Assembly: GCA_017647785.1 (NCBI GenBank)
Contig: JAGCJW010000004.1
Coordinates: 108,703 to 172,702, forward strand
Direction: 5' to 3'
Length of the DNA stretch: 64,000 nucleotides
DNA from: Bacteroidales bacterium
Lineage (GTDB): Bacteria; Bacteroidota; Bacteroidia; Bacteroidales; P3
Shown here piece after piece: positions 7,799 through 18,070 of the stretch. Position numbers and translations under genes: made by a program. The notes below the pieces were generated by a model, which was given only the letters and a program-made list of their open reading frames with translations, searched no databases and was not told the origin of the DNA. Position 1 is the stretch's first letter; every line of letters starts with the position of its first letter.

Positions 7799-8251
7799 TT
7801 ATTCTTTGTTTTTAGTGTCTATAATTATTGTTGTAGGGCCGTTGTTTATCATTTCTATTTGCATATCGGCACCGAAAACTCCTGTTTTAACTTCTTTGCC
7901 AAACAACTCTGCTGTCTTTTCTACGAATTTTTCGTACATAGGTTTTGCAAAATCGGGTTTTGATGCACGAATATAGGTTGGGCGATTGCCTTTTTTGCAA
8001 CTTGCATGTAGGGTAAATTGGCTTACTATCATTATTTCTCCTCCTATGTCTTCGACTGAAAGGTTCATAACTCCGTTTTCATCATCAAAGATTCTCATTT
8101 TGCAGATTTTTGCACTAAGCCATTCTATGTCTTCTTCGGTATCAATGTCTTCAATGCCTAAAAGCACCATAAGGCCTTCTTGTATTTCTGAATAGATTTC
8201 ATTGTCTATTCTTAGTTTTGCATATTTTACTTTTTGTATTACTGCTCTCAT
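7799..8251 (-). CDS. dtd: D-aminoacyl-tRNA deacylase
   Basis: Dtd removes D-amino acids, and glycine from mischarged tRNA, and so proofreads chirality in translation. The 150-residue length is typical. The start MRAVIQKVKYAKL, the SQFTLHA substrate-pocket motif (family consensus SQFTL) and the C-terminal NNGPTT (family NxGPxT) are all present. It is 4 bp downstream of rsgA, so the two translation-linked genes form an operon. Confidence 0.95.
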   Translation of the reverse strand: MRAVIQKVKYAKLRIDNEIYSEIQEGLMVLLGIEDIDTEEDIEWLSAKICKMRIFDDENGVMNLSVEDIGGEIMIVSQFTLHASCKKGNRPTYIRASKPDFAKPMYEKFVEKTAELFGKEVKTGVFGADMQIEMINNGPTTIIIDTKNKE

Positions 8252-8255
8252 TGTT

Positions 8256-9197
8256 TTATTTTGTTTTCCATTCTTCTTGTTGTACTTCGTCTGTGTTTAT
8301 TATGCTGATATAGTTTGTGTATCTTTCTTCTGAGATTTCTCCTTCTTCAACTGCTTGTTTTATGGCACAGCCTGGCTCGTGAATGTGTGTGCAATTATAG
8401 AATTTACATTCGGAAAGGAGTTTTTTCATTTCAGGAAAGTAAAGTGCAACTTCTTCTTTCTTAAAATCAACCATTCCAAAGGAACGTATGCCTGGGGTAT
8501 CTATTATATTGGCTCCAAAGTCAAGGTGATACATTTGTGCAAAGGTTGTTGTGTGTTTTCCTTTTAGGCTACTGAGTGATATTTCTGATGTTTTTAAGTC
8601 TAAACCGGGTTGCAGGGCGTTTACTAATGCGCTTTTTCCTACGCCGGAATGTCCTGATAATAGGTTGATTTTACCTTGCATTTCGGCTTTTAGGTTTTCT
8701 ATTCCTTCTTTTGTGATTGCTGAGGTGTCAATACATTTATATCCCAAAGGTTCATAAATGCTTTTTAAGTAGTTTGCGTATTCTATTGTTTTTTCTTCGT
8801 AAAGGTCTATTTTGTTAAAAACTATTATGCAAGGGATTCCGTATGCTTCACAGGTGAGGAGAAATCTGTCTATAAAGCCTGTGCTTGTTCTTGGCAAGAC
8901 ACAGGTTATTATCAATAAGGCTTGGTCAAGGTTTGAGGCTATTATATGGGTTTGTTTTGAGAGTTTGGCTGATTTTCTTATGATATAGTTCTTTCTTGGC
9001 TCTATTTTGCAAATCAATCCTTGAGAGGTTTCTGTTTCAGGTATGTATTCTACTCTGTCGCCTACGGCAATAGGGTTTGTTGATTTTATTCCGCTGATTT
9101 TAAACTTGCCTTTTATGTAACAATTCTCTTCTTTTCCTTCTTCATCTCTAACGATGTAGTTGCTTCCTGTAGTTTTTATTACAATGCCTTTTTTCAT
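8256..9197 (-). CDS. rsgA: Ribosome small-subunit GTPase RsgA
   Basis: RsgA is a circularly permuted GTPase that checks late maturation of the 30S subunit. The 313 residues show an N-terminal OB-fold, then G4 (NKID) and, further on, G1 (GHSGVGKSALVNAL) and G3 (DTPGI) in permuted order. A C-terminal zinc site follows, with Cys/His in CKFYNCTHIHEPGC. A -7-like box reads TATCTTTG on the minus strand at 9221-9228. It is the first gene of the minus-strand unit that includes dtd. Confidence 0.96.
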   Translation of the reverse strand: MKKGIVIKTTGSNYIVRDEEGKEENCYIKGKFKISGIKSTNPIAVGDRVEYIPETETSQGLICKIEPRKNYIIRKSAKLSKQTHIIASNLDQALLIITCVLPRTSTGFIDRFLLTCEAYGIPCIIVFNKIDLYEEKTIEYANYLKSIYEPLGYKCIDTSAITKEGIENLKAEMQGKINLLSGHSGVGKSALVNALQPGLDLKTSEISLSSLKGKHTTTFAQMYHLDFGANIIDTPGIRSFGMVDFKKEEVALYFPEMKKLLSECKFYNCTHIHEPGCAIKQAVEEGEISEERYTNYISIINTDEVQQEEWKTK

Positions 9198-9323
9198 TTA
9201 ATTTTGCTTGTTTCAAGATTCAAAGATAGTTTATTTTTTTATAACAGAATAAGTTTGCGTTTTTTTTTGTATTTTTGCCAAGATGAGAAGTAGTGATTTG
9301 TTTTAAAATTTTTGATTTAAAGA

Positions 9324-11111
9324 ATGAAGAATATAAGAAACTTTTGTATAATAGCACATATTGATCATGGTAAAAGTACTTTGGCAGATAGATTATTGGA
9401 ATTCACTAATACCATCTCTCAAAGAGATATGGAGGCTCAGGTATTAGACGATATGGATTTGGAAAAGGAGAGAGGGATTACGATAAAGAGCCATGCTATT
9501 CAAATGAATTATAAATATGAGGGAGAGAATTATGTTCTTAACCTTATTGATACTCCGGGTCACGTTGACTTTTCTTACGAAGTGTCTCGTTCTATTGCTG
9601 CTTGTGAAGGTGCTTTGTTAATTGTAGATGCAACACAAGGTATTCAAGCTCAAACAATTTCAAATTTGTATCAAGCAATAGATAATGATTTGGAGATTAT
9701 TCCTATTCTTAACAAAATGGACCTACCTGCTGCTATGCCAGAGGAGGTAATGGATCAAATAATTGATTTGATTGGTTGCAAGCCTGAGGATATTATTCCA
9801 GCGAGTGGTAAAACAGGAATGGGAGTTGAAACAATTTTAGAAAGAATTATTAAGACTATTCCTGCTCCAAAAGGAGAGCCGGAAGCACCTTTGCAAGCTT
9901 TGATTTTTGACTCTGTGTTCAATTCTTTCAGAGGTATTATTTCTTATTTTAGAATAATGAATGGAAGTATTAAAAAAGGGGATAAGGTTAAGTTTGTCAA
10001 TACAGGAAAAGAGTATATAGCAGATGAAATAGGCGTTTTGGGATTGAAGTTAATACCAAGACAAACTCTTTCTTGTGGAGATGTTGGATATATTATTTCT
10101 GGTATTAAAACTTCTTCTGAGGTTAAGGTAGGAGATACTATTACTTCGGTTGCTAACCCTTGTGAAAGTGCAATTGCGGGATTTGAGAACGTGAAACCAA
10201 TGGTCTTTGCAGGTATTTATCCTGTTGATTCTGATGATTATGAAGAGTTAAGAGCTTGTATTGAAAAGCTTCAACTTAATGATGCTTCACTTACTTTTGA
10301 ACCTGAAAGTTCTTTAGCTTTGGGATTTGGATTCCGTTGTGGTTTCTTGGGACTTTTACACATGGAAATCATACAAGAACGTTTGACAAGAGAGTTCAAT
10401 ATGGACGTTATCACAACTGTGCCAAACGTTAATTATAAGGTATATACTACAAAAGGAGAGGTAATAGATGTTTATAACCCATCTGGATTGCCAGAACCAA
10501 ATTACATAGATTATATTGAAGAACCTTATATCCATGCTTCTATCATTACAAAGACAGAGTTTATAGGTCCAATTATGACACTTTGTATAGATAAGAGAGG
10601 TATTTTGAAAAATCAACATTACCTTTCAACAGACAGAGTTGAGATAACTTTTGAATTGCCTTTGGGTGAAGTTGTGTTTGATTTCTATGATAAATTGAAA
10701 TCTATATCAAAAGGTTATGCTTCTTTTGATTATCACCCATCAGACTTTAAACGTTCTAAATTAGTTAAGTTAGAAATCCTTTTAAATGGTGATGGAGTAG
10801 ATGCTTTATCTACTTTGACACACTTTGATAATGCTTATCCTTTGGGACGTAGAATGTGTGAAAAGTTGAAAGAACTTATCCCAAGACAACAATTTGATAT
10901 TGCAGTGCAAGCAGCAATAGGTTCAAAAATCATAGCGAGAGAAACTGTAAAAGCAGTTAGAAAAGACGTAACAGCGAAATGCTATGGAGGAGATATTTCT
11001 CGTAAAAGAAAATTGTTAGAAAAACAAAAAGAAGGAAAGAAAAGAATGCGTCAAGTAGGAAATGTTGAGGTTCCTCAATCGGCATTCCTTGCAGTTTTAA
11101 AACTTGATTAA
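9324..11111 (+). CDS. lepA: Elongation factor 4 (LepA)
   Basis: LepA is a ribosome-bound GTPase that can back-translocate stalled ribosomes and assists initiation. The 595 residues include G1 [25 protein letters not shown], and the LepA-specific C-terminal domain ending [20 protein letters not shown]. Full length with no missing motif. The divergent gap from rsgA (126 bp) holds a TATTTTTG -7 box at 9270-9277 for this gene. Confidence 0.97.
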   Translation: MKNIRNFCIIAHIDHGKSTLADRLLEFTNTISQRDMEAQVLDDMDLEKERGITIKSHAIQMNYKYEGENYVLNLIDTPGHVDFSYEVSRSIAACEGALLIVDATQGIQAQTISNLYQAIDNDLEIIPILNKMDLPAAMPEEVMDQIIDLIGCKPEDIIPASGKTGMGVETILERIIKTIPAPKGEPEAPLQALIFDSVFNSFRGIISYFRIMNGSIKKGDKVKFVNTGKEYIADEIGVLGLKLIPRQTLSCGDVGYIISGIKTSSEVKVGDTITSVANPCESAIAGFENVKPMVFAGIYPVDSDDYEELRACIEKLQLNDASLTFEPESSLALGFGFRCGFLGLLHMEIIQERLTREFNMDVITTVPNVNYKVYTTKGEVIDVYNPSGLPEPNYIDYIEEPYIHASIITKTEFIGPIMTLCIDKRGILKNQHYLSTDRVEITFELPLGEVVFDFYDKLKSISKGYASFDYHPSDFKRSKLVKLEILLNGDGVDALSTLTHFDNAYPLGRRMCEKLKELIPRQQFDIAVQAAIGSKIIARETVKAVRKDVTAKCYGGDISRKRKLLEKQKEGKKRMRQVGNVEVPQSAFLAVLKLD

Positions 11112-11129
11112 AAAATAAAAAAAAGAGAT

Positions 11130-11678
11130 ATGTCAGAATTATTAGTATTTATCTTAATTATTGTTGCCTTAGTTGTTATACTTATAGTATTTCTTTATCA
11201 AAACAACTCAACAGTTAAGACTTTTGTAGAAAATGAACAAAAGAAAACAATTCTTGAAATACAAAAAATTCAAGAAAGCGAAGTAAGAAAAGTTGTAACT
11301 CCTATTCAACTTCAGGCTTACGAACGTTTAGTTCTTTTTTTAGAAAGGATGACTCCAAACAACTTAGTTTTGCGTTGCTATCAAGCAGGAATGACAACTC
11401 AACTCTTAAAAGACGTAATGATACAAAACATAAGAGATGAGTTTGAACACAATCTTTCTCAACAACTTTATATTTCTGAACAAGCTTGGGTTTATATCAA
11501 AAACGCAAAAGAAGATATGATAAATACAATCAACTCAATACAACCAAAAAGCAAAGAAGAACAATTAACACCTACTGCTTTTGCGGGAGCTTTGTTTGAG
11601 TTGTTGGCAGGAAGAGAAAGTCAAATAGAATTAGCACAAGACTTCTTAAAGAAAGAAATACAACAAAAGTTTCAATAA
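11130..11678 (+). CDS. Membrane-anchored conserved Bacteroidota protein
   Basis: 182 residues: one N-terminal transmembrane helix (about 3-25), a short coiled segment, then a helical domain with LQAYERLVLFLERMTPNNL and a second block QLYISEQAWVYIKNAKEDM. I recall this pattern from an uncharacterised Bacteroidota family (possibly DUF7935). It probably faces the cytoplasm. It lies between lepA (18 bp) and the DRTGG gene, which begins directly after its stop, so it is likely translated in the same transcript. No function can be assigned. Confidence 0.75.
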   Translation: MSELLVFILIIVALVVILIVFLYQNNSTVKTFVENEQKKTILEIQKIQESEVRKVVTPIQLQAYERLVLFLERMTPNNLVLRCYQAGMTTQLLKDVMIQNIRDEFEHNLSQQLYISEQAWVYIKNAKEDMINTINSIQPKSKEEQLTPTAFAGALFELLAGRESQIELAQDFLKKEIQQKFQ

Positions 11679-12017
11679 ATGAACTTGCGTGAGCTTGTTG
11701 AGAGGTTAAATCTTAAAGTCTTTTCTTGCGAAAATCTTTTAGAAAGAGAATTTGAAGGAGTCTATGTCTGCGATTTGTTAAGTGATGTATTAGGAAATGC
11801 AAAGCCAAAACAAATTTGGGTAACCTTGCAAACTCACAAAAATATCGTAGCAATAGCTCATTTAAAAGGTTTATCGTGTGTGATTTTGGTAAAAGGATTA
11901 GAGCCAAATGAAGATACGATTTCAAAAGCAGAAAAAGAAAATGTAATTCTCTTAGGAACAGAGAAACAAACCTTTGATTTAGCAGGAGAATTACATGCTT
12001 TATTTTGTCAAAGCTAA
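11679..12017 (+). CDS. DRTGG-domain protein
   Basis: A 112-residue single-domain protein matching the DRTGG fold seen as a regulatory module beside CBS domains and HPr-kinase-like proteins: MNLRELVERLNLKVF, GVYVCDLLSDVLGNA, then IWVTLQTHKNIVAIA and ACVIL-like strands. The DRTGG loop itself is not conserved (GVYVCDLLSD occupies the position). It directly precedes a GHKL-type ATPase. As I recall, such pairs often accompany electron-bifurcating [FeFe] hydrogenases, but no hydrogenase genes lie nearby. Confidence 0.78.
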   Translation: MNLRELVERLNLKVFSCENLLEREFEGVYVCDLLSDVLGNAKPKQIWVTLQTHKNIVAIAHLKGLSCVILVKGLEPNEDTISKAEKENVILLGTEKQTFDLAGELHALFCQS

Positions 12018-12022
12018 GAGAT

Positions 12023-12571
12023 ATGAAAACCTTATCGCTACATCTTTTAGACTTACTTGCAAATTCTGTTTCGGCACAGGCAAATGAAATAGAAATAAGG
12101 GTAAAAGATAGTCTTAAAGAAAACATTTATTTGTTTGAGATTAAGGATAATGGTTGCGGAATAAAGCAAGAAGATATTGAAAAGGTAGCAGATGCTTTTT
12201 TTACAAGCCGTACTCAACGTAGAGTTGGATTAGGTTTAGCTCTTATAAAGATGAAAACAGAGCAATGTGCGGGAGGAATGAATATAACAAGCACTTGTGG
12301 AAAGGGAACTAAATTAACTTATTGGTTTACTCACGACAATATAGATAGACCTCCATTAGGAGATATTGAAGAGAGTATTGTTATGGCTTGTACAATGAAT
12401 GAAAACATAGACTTAAAGTATGTGCATATTACAGATAAGGGAGAATATGTTTTTGATACAAAGGAGATTAAAAATGTCTTGGAAGGCTTTCCTATAAGTA
12501 ATATAAAAATTCAAAAGGCCTTAAAGGAGTTTATAAAAAACAAATTATTAGAGATATCAGTAAACGAATAA
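12023..12571 (+). CDS. Histidine-kinase-like ATPase (GHKL), anti-sigma type
   Basis: A 182-residue stand-alone GHKL ATPase: an N-box-like HLLDLLANSVSA, a G1 box IKDNGCGI, and a GLGLALIKMKTEQ block. There is no sensor and no dimerisation/His domain, so it more likely acts as a serine-kinase or anti-sigma-type regulator than as a classic sensor kinase. I chose ATG 12023 over the in-frame ATG at 12005 because the family begins M-x-LSLH and an AAGAGAT sequence precedes it. It follows the DRTGG gene by 5 bp, and the two probably work together. Confidence 0.8.
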   Translation: MKTLSLHLLDLLANSVSAQANEIEIRVKDSLKENIYLFEIKDNGCGIKQEDIEKVADAFFTSRTQRRVGLGLALIKMKTEQCAGGMNITSTCGKGTKLTYWFTHDNIDRPPLGDIEESIVMACTMNENIDLKYVHITDKGEYVFDTKEIKNVLEGFPISNIKIQKALKEFIKNKLLEISVNE

Positions 12572-12584
12572 AAAATATAAAACG

Positions 12585-13031
12585 ATGAGTTTAGAAGAAA
12601 AAATAAACGCTGACATCAAAGCCTCAATGTTAGCAAAAGATAAAAGAAAATTAGAAGCATTAAGAGCAGTAAAATCAGCACTTTTATTATTAAAGACAAA
12701 CGGAACAGGAAAAGAAATAACTCAAGAAGACGAGATAGCACTTTTACAACGCTTAGTAAAACAAAGAAAAGAGTCCGCCTCACTTTATAAAGAACAAGGA
12801 AGAGAAGACCTTTATGAAGAAGAATTTTATCAACAAGGCATAATAGAGGCATATCTTCCTGAACAATTAAGCGAAGAAGAAATAGAAGAAACTTTAAAGC
12901 AAATAATAGCAGATACTCAAGCCACTTCAATGAAAGATATGGGTAAAGTAATGGGACAAGCTCAAAAGATATTTGCAGGAAGAGCCGATAACAAACTTGT
13001 ATCTACCTTAGTAAAACAACTTTTATCATAA
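12585..13031 (+). CDS. GatB/YqeY domain protein
   Basis: A 148-residue helical protein with the usual YqeY opening (INADIKASMLAKDKRKLEALR), the central LLQRLVKQRKESASLY and YLPEQLSEEEIE, and the final MGKVMGQ. The domain resembles the tail of GatB, which binds tRNA, but the free-standing protein has no settled function. It starts 13 bp after the ATPase gene and ends 2 bp before the lipoprotein gene. Confidence 0.92.
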   Translation: MSLEEKINADIKASMLAKDKRKLEALRAVKSALLLLKTNGTGKEITQEDEIALLQRLVKQRKESASLYKEQGREDLYEEEFYQQGIIEAYLPEQLSEEEIEETLKQIIADTQATSMKDMGKVMGQAQKIFAGRADNKLVSTLVKQLLS

Positions 13032-13033
13032 AA

Positions 13034-13633
13034 ATGAAACACAACATAATAAGATATTTCGCTGTAATACTGATTTTGCTTTTTGTCTCTTCGTGTTCAG
13101 TTACCAAAAAGACAAAACAACAAGAGGTAATAATAGAAAAAGAAGATAAATGTAAATATGAAACATTTACCTCTCGCTATAAAGGCAGTTATAACGGAAT
13201 ACCTTTTAAAATTCAAGTAAGAGCCGCTTACGATAGTGTCATTTGGTGTAGCCTTTCCGCGCTTTCAATGGAAGCAGGGCGTATGTTAATTACCAACGAC
13301 AGCGTTTTTGTAATGAATAAGATTAACAAAGAAGTCTATAAAAAATCAAAAAACGAACTATCCATACTCTTACAAGAAGATTTGAGTAATCCAGTTTTAG
13401 AAAAGATGATTGTAGATAGTCTTTCTTTTGAAAAACATCTTTCACTCAAAACAAAACCACTCATAGACTTAGTAATAAAAAAGACAATAGATAAAAACTC
13501 CAATCAAAACTACAATATAAATCTCTCATTAGGCAAAACAAAATACCTACTCGATGTTTTACAAGAATCTATTGAATATAACAAAACACAACAATACCCT
13601 TTTAATATACCCTCTTCATACAAAATCAAATAG
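13034..13633 (+). CDS. DUF4292-type outer-membrane lipoprotein
   Basis: 199 residues with a lipoprotein signal ending FVSSCS (Cys21 the lipid site). The body has KYETFTSRYKGSYNGIPFKIQVRAAYDSVIW-type strands (split here: GSYNGIPFKIQVRA, then DSVIWCSLS), typical of DUF4292, which has a LolA/LolB-like fold. It is shorter than usual relatives (about 250 residues); the C-terminal part seems trimmed. A role in lipid or lipoprotein handling at the outer membrane is only an inference. An ABC-F gene follows after 3 bp. Confidence 0.75.
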   Translation: MKHNIIRYFAVILILLFVSSCSVTKKTKQQEVIIEKEDKCKYETFTSRYKGSYNGIPFKIQVRAAYDSVIWCSLSALSMEAGRMLITNDSVFVMNKINKEVYKKSKNELSILLQEDLSNPVLEKMIVDSLSFEKHLSLKTKPLIDLVIKKTIDKNSNQNYNINLSLGKTKYLLDVLQESIEYNKTQQYPFNIPSSYKIK

Positions 13634-13636
13634 CAA

Positions 13637-15532
13637 ATGGCAGAAAATTACATCACAGTAGAGAATGTAAGTAAGAGTTTTGGAGAAAAAGAGCTTTTTT
13701 CTTCTATTGGATTTGGTATAAACAAGGGACAAAAAATTGCACTTGTGGCTGAGAACGGTAGCGGAAAGACTACTCTTCTTAAAATAATCGCTAACAAAGA
13801 AATTGCAGACAATGGAACAGTTTCTTTCCGAAAAGGAATTACCATTTCTTACCTTGAACAACACCCTTTGCAGGCAGAAACCTCTACAATAATGGACGTG
13901 CTGTTCAATTCCTCAACTCCACTTATGCAAACCGTAAAACGCTATCAACAAGCCCTACTTAACAGCACTAAAAATGCCGATGAGGTTTCCGAAAAAGAAC
14001 TAAGCGAAGCTATTTTAGAGATGGATTGTCAAAATGCGTGGAATTACGAAAGTCAAATAAAAGAAATCTTAGGCAAATTAAACATTACCGACCTCACAAA
14101 AAATGTTTCCACTCTTTCGGGAGGGGAAAAAAAGAAGGTTGCTTTGTGTGCAACCCTTATTAGTAAGAGTGAAGTACTTCTTTTAGATGAACCAACTAAC
14201 CATTTGGACATAGAAATGATAGAATGGTTAGAAGAATATCTCAACACAGCCAATCAAAGTATTTTATTTGTATCTCACGATAGATATTTTATAGATAAAG
14301 TCAGCACAGATATATATGAATTAGACAGAGGACAGATTTGTAAATATGAAGGAAAGTTTGACTACTATTTAGAAAAGAAAGCTGAACGCCAACAACAAGA
14401 ATCTGTAACCTTAGCTAAAGCAAAGAATCTATACAAGAAAGAATTAGAATGGATTCGCAGAATGCCACAAGCACGAGGTACTAAATCACGAGCAAGAATT
14501 GACGCATTCAACGAACTAAAAGAAACAATATCCAACGTAAGTGTTACACAAAGTGCAGAACTTACAGTTAAGGCTCAAAGAATAGGCGGAAAAATTTTAG
14601 AACTCAACAATATCAATAAATCTTTTGGCAATAGAAAGATAATAGATGATTTTTCGCATATTTACAAAAAGGGAGATAAAATAGGTATAATAGGAAAAAA
14701 TGGTTGTGGAAAGACTACTTTGTTGGAAATAATCACTGAAAAAATAAGACAAGACTCAGGAAAAGTAACACTTGGACAAACAATTAAAATAGGCTATTAT
14801 ACACAAAATCCAATAGAAGAAAAACCAGATACAAAGGTTATTGATATTGTAAAAAAAATCAGCGAACATATTCAATTAGCTGATGGAACTGCAATGGGGG
14901 CAAGCCAATATCTCACTCATTTTGGAATACCTCCTTATAAGCAACATACACATTATGGAAATCTTTCAGGAGGTGAAAAAAGACTTTTAAATCTTTTGTG
15001 TATTCTTATTTCCAATCCTAACTTCCTTATACTAGATGAGCCAACAAATGATTTGGATATTTACACTCAAATGAAACTTGAAACATTCCTTGAACAATAT
15101 CAAGGTTGTTTAATGGTTGTTTCCCACGACAGACACTTCCTTGATAGGATTGTATCTCAATTATTTGTTTTCAAACCAGAGGGAAAAATCAAGGAATTTC
15201 CAGGAAACTATACTGATTACTTGATTAAAGAGAAAGAGGAAAATAAACAAAAGAAACAAGAAACAGAAAAGAAAGAAAATTCATTTGTTTTAAAGAAAAA
15301 AGATACTAAAACAAAGGTTAAACTCACATATAAAGAACAAAAAGAAAAAGAAACCATAGAAGAGACTTTGCCAATTTTGGAATCAAGAAAGGAAGAAATA
15401 GAACAACTATTGTCTTCTGGCGAATTGGCGAATGAAAGTCTTTTAGAAAAAACACAGGAGTACCAATTACTACTTAGCGAAATAGAGGAAAAAGAATTTA
15501 GGTGGTTAGAACTTTGTGAAAAGGAACAATGA
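13637..15532 (+). CDS. ABC-F family ATPase (Uup-like)
   Basis: 631 residues with two ABC modules and no membrane segments. First module: Walker A AENGSGKTT, signature LSGGEKKKVAL. Second: GKNGCGKTT, LSGGEKRLLNL and DEPTNDLDIYT. A linker of Arg/Lys-rich helices (about 245-300) and a C-terminal coiled coil (about 525-631, Lys/Glu-rich) match the Uup branch, which acts on ribosomes or branched DNA. Antibiotic-resistance ABC-F proteins share this layout, but the coiled-coil tail favours Uup. mutS2 begins inside its stop (ATGA overlap). Confidence 0.92.
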   Translation: MAENYITVENVSKSFGEKELFSSIGFGINKGQKIALVAENGSGKTTLLKIIANKEIADNGTVSFRKGITISYLEQHPLQAETSTIMDVLFNSSTPLMQTVKRYQQALLNSTKNADEVSEKELSEAILEMDCQNAWNYESQIKEILGKLNITDLTKNVSTLSGGEKKKVALCATLISKSEVLLLDEPTNHLDIEMIEWLEEYLNTANQSILFVSHDRYFIDKVSTDIYELDRGQICKYEGKFDYYLEKKAERQQQESVTLAKAKNLYKKELEWIRRMPQARGTKSRARIDAFNELKETISNVSVTQSAELTVKAQRIGGKILELNNINKSFGNRKIIDDFSHIYKKGDKIGIIGKNGCGKTTLLEIITEKIRQDSGKVTLGQTIKIGYYTQNPIEEKPDTKVIDIVKKISEHIQLADGTAMGASQYLTHFGIPPYKQHTHYGNLSGGEKRLLNLLCILISNPNFLILDEPTNDLDIYTQMKLETFLEQYQGCLMVVSHDRHFLDRIVSQLFVFKPEGKIKEFPGNYTDYLIKEKEENKQKKQETEKKENSFVLKKKDTKTKVKLTYKEQKEKETIEETLPILESRKEEIEQLLSSGELANESLLEKTQEYQLLLSEIEEKEFRWLELCEKEQ

Positions 15533-17988
15533 AAAGAAAAAATAAATTAGAAGAAAAATTAGAATTCGAACAAATCCTACAATCGATTAAAGAGTGCTGT
15601 ATTTCTGATTCGGCAAAACGTATCGTAGATAGGATAAAATTCAATCGTTCAAAAGATGCGATTGAAAGAGAGTTAGGATTAGTAGAAGAATTCCTTAATA
15701 TGATTCTTTCTAATAAACAATATCCAACAGAAGACTACTTTGACATGACAGAAGCGCTTGTGAGAATAAAAATTCCTGGCACTTTCATTTCGCAAACTTC
15801 GCTTTTTGAACTATGGCGTTCGCTAAGAACTATCACAAATTGGATAAAATTCCTTTCTAATTCACAAGATAATCACCCCTTACTTTATTCTTTGAGCGAG
15901 GGTGTGGAAGTAGATGATGTAATACTTAAAAATTGCAGAACAATACTTTCAGAAGATGGAGAAATATTAGATAATGCTTCTGATGAACTTTTTGTTATAA
16001 GAGTAAGTATAAGGCGTAAACAAGCAGAGGTTGAAAAGAGAATAAGAAAACTATTAAATCATTCTAAACAACAAGGTTGGACAGCGGCAGATGCTGAACT
16101 TACAATAAGAAACGGCCGACCTGTTATTCCAATTACTTCTTCTAACAAACGTAGGTTGCAAGGTTTTGTTCACGATGAGTCATCTACGGGACAAACTTCC
16201 TATATTGAACCTGCAGAAATAGTAGAATTAAATAACGAATTAAGGGAATTGGAATTTGCACAAGCAAGAGAAATTGTTAAAATCTTAACTCAATTTACTG
16301 AAACTTTAAGACCATTTATTGATTCCTTAATTCATTCGTATAAATTCTTAATTCGCATAGATTTTATTCAAGCAAAAGCAAAGTATGCTTATAAAATAAA
16401 GGCAGGAAAGCCTATAATAAAAACAGAAAGCAAAGGATTTGTTTGGTATGATGCACGACACCCATTGTTAGAAGAAGCATTAAAAGCAAATAATAAAGAA
16501 ATCATACCTTTAAAGATAGAACTTAGCGAATCAAATCGAATACTTATTATTTCAGGACCAAATGCAGGAGGGAAATCTGTTTGTTTGAAAACAGTAGGAC
16601 TACTACAGTATATGTTGCAATGTGGTATTTTGGTTCCTATGAAGCAGACTTCTGAGTTTACTATATTCGATAGAATTTTTATTGATATGGGAGATGAGCA
16701 GAGTATAGAGAATGATTTAAGTACTTATTCATCTCACCTTTTGAATATGAAGAATTTGACAGAAAAAGCAAATAGTGGTTGCCTTTTTCTTATAGATGAA
16801 TGTGGTACAGGTACTGATCCTAGTATTGGTGGTGCGATTGCAGAATCTGTTTTGGAGTATTTAAATTCCAAAGGTGCGTATGGAATAGTTACAACTCACT
16901 ATTCAAATCTTAAACTCTTAGCAGAAAAACACGAATCCATAGTAAATGGTGCAATGCTTTTCGATACCACTAAAATGAAACCCCTTTTCCAACTTTCAAT
17001 AGGAAAGCCAGGAAGTAGTTTTGCCTTTGAAATAGCAAAGACAATCGGACTTCATCCACTTATTATAGAGTCTGCTTCCAATAAAGTAGGACAAGGATTT
17101 ATGGATTTTGAACAAAGCCTTCAACAACTTGAAGTAGATAAAATAGAAATTAAGAATAAACAAGAGATTATAAAGGTTCAAGACGAATTATTAAACGATT
17201 TAGTAAATCAATACAAGACTAAACTTGCGGAAATTACACAAAAAGAAAAGGAAATATTACATCAAGCAAAAACTCAAGCAAAACAAATTCTGCAAGGAGC
17301 CAATAAACGAATTGAGAATACTATAGAAAAAATAAAAACTTCCAAAGCAGAGAAACAACAAACTCAACAAGCTCGTCAATCACTACAAGAAGAAGTAAAA
17401 ACAATAGAGAAAGATATACAACAATTAGAACAGCAAATAGAGGCTACTTCAACTACAAAACAAGAAACGTCAACTTCTACAAATATTCCTTTTGACAATA
17501 CTCCTCTAAACGTAGGCGATATTGTTTTAATAGAAAATAGTAATAATTATGCTACAATAAAAGAAATAAGACGTAATAAAGTTGAGGTAGAATGCGGAGA
17601 GCTGCAATTAAGTTTACCATTGTCTAAAATAAAAAAAGTAAACAAACAATCATATTTAAAGCAACAAAAAAGCAATAAATCCGTAAAAACAAAAAATACT
17701 CAAAACAATACAATATTTGAGAATATAAATGAGTTAAGAGCACGATTTACTTATCAACTTGACTTGAGAGGTTGTAGAGCGGATGAAGCTCTTAGTAAAT
17801 TATCAAAACACATAGACCAAGCAAGACTATTAGGGGAAAGCGAACTATCAATCTTGCATGGAAAAGGAGACGGTATACTAAAAACGGTTATAAGAAACTA
17901 TTTAAAAGAACATACCGAAATAGAAAGTTATAAAGCGGCTGCAGTAGAATTTGGAGGCGAAGGAATAACACAAATAAAACTAAATTAG
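15529..17988 (+). CDS. mutS2: MutS2 family endonuclease/ribosome splitter
   Basis: MutS2 limits recombination and, in firmicutes, splits collided ribosomes. The 819 residues lack the mismatch-recognition domain of MutS. The ATPase shows GPNAGGKSVCLKTVG and LIDECGTGTDPSIGG. A coiled-coil arm (about 520-640) is Gln/Lys/Glu-rich. The C-terminal Smr nuclease domain has LDLRGCRADEAL and ILHGKGDGIL. It overlaps the upstream ABC-F gene by 4 bp, which implies coupled translation; both proteins may act on ribosomes. Confidence 0.95.
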   Translation: MKRKNKLEEKLEFEQILQSIKECCISDSAKRIVDRIKFNRSKDAIERELGLVEEFLNMILSNKQYPTEDYFDMTEALVRIKIPGTFISQTSLFELWRSLRTITNWIKFLSNSQDNHPLLYSLSEGVEVDDVILKNCRTILSEDGEILDNASDELFVIRVSIRRKQAEVEKRIRKLLNHSKQQGWTAADAELTIRNGRPVIPITSSNKRRLQGFVHDESSTGQTSYIEPAEIVELNNELRELEFAQAREIVKILTQFTETLRPFIDSLIHSYKFLIRIDFIQAKAKYAYKIKAGKPIIKTESKGFVWYDARHPLLEEALKANNKEIIPLKIELSESNRILIISGPNAGGKSVCLKTVGLLQYMLQCGILVPMKQTSEFTIFDRIFIDMGDEQSIENDLSTYSSHLLNMKNLTEKANSGCLFLIDECGTGTDPSIGGAIAESVLEYLNSKGAYGIVTTHYSNLKLLAEKHESIVNGAMLFDTTKMKPLFQLSIGKPGSSFAFEIAKTIGLHPLIIESASNKVGQGFMDFEQSLQQLEVDKIEIKNKQEIIKVQDELLNDLVNQYKTKLAEITQKEKEILHQAKTQAKQILQGANKRIENTIEKIKTSKAEKQQTQQARQSLQEEVKTIEKDIQQLEQQIEATSTTKQETSTSTNIPFDNTPLNVGDIVLIENSNNYATIKEIRRNKVEVECGELQLSLPLSKIKKVNKQSYLKQQKSNKSVKTKNTQNNTIFENINELRARFTYQLDLRGCRADEALSKLSKHIDQARLLGESELSILHGKGDGILKTVIRNYLKEHTEIESYKAAAVEFGGEGITQIKLN

Positions 17989-18070
17989 AAAAACAAAAGA
18001 CAAAGAAATAGTGTCTTAAATTAAAGAAACAAATTTTTAAAACAAAGAATAAAAATATTAAAATAAAGAA

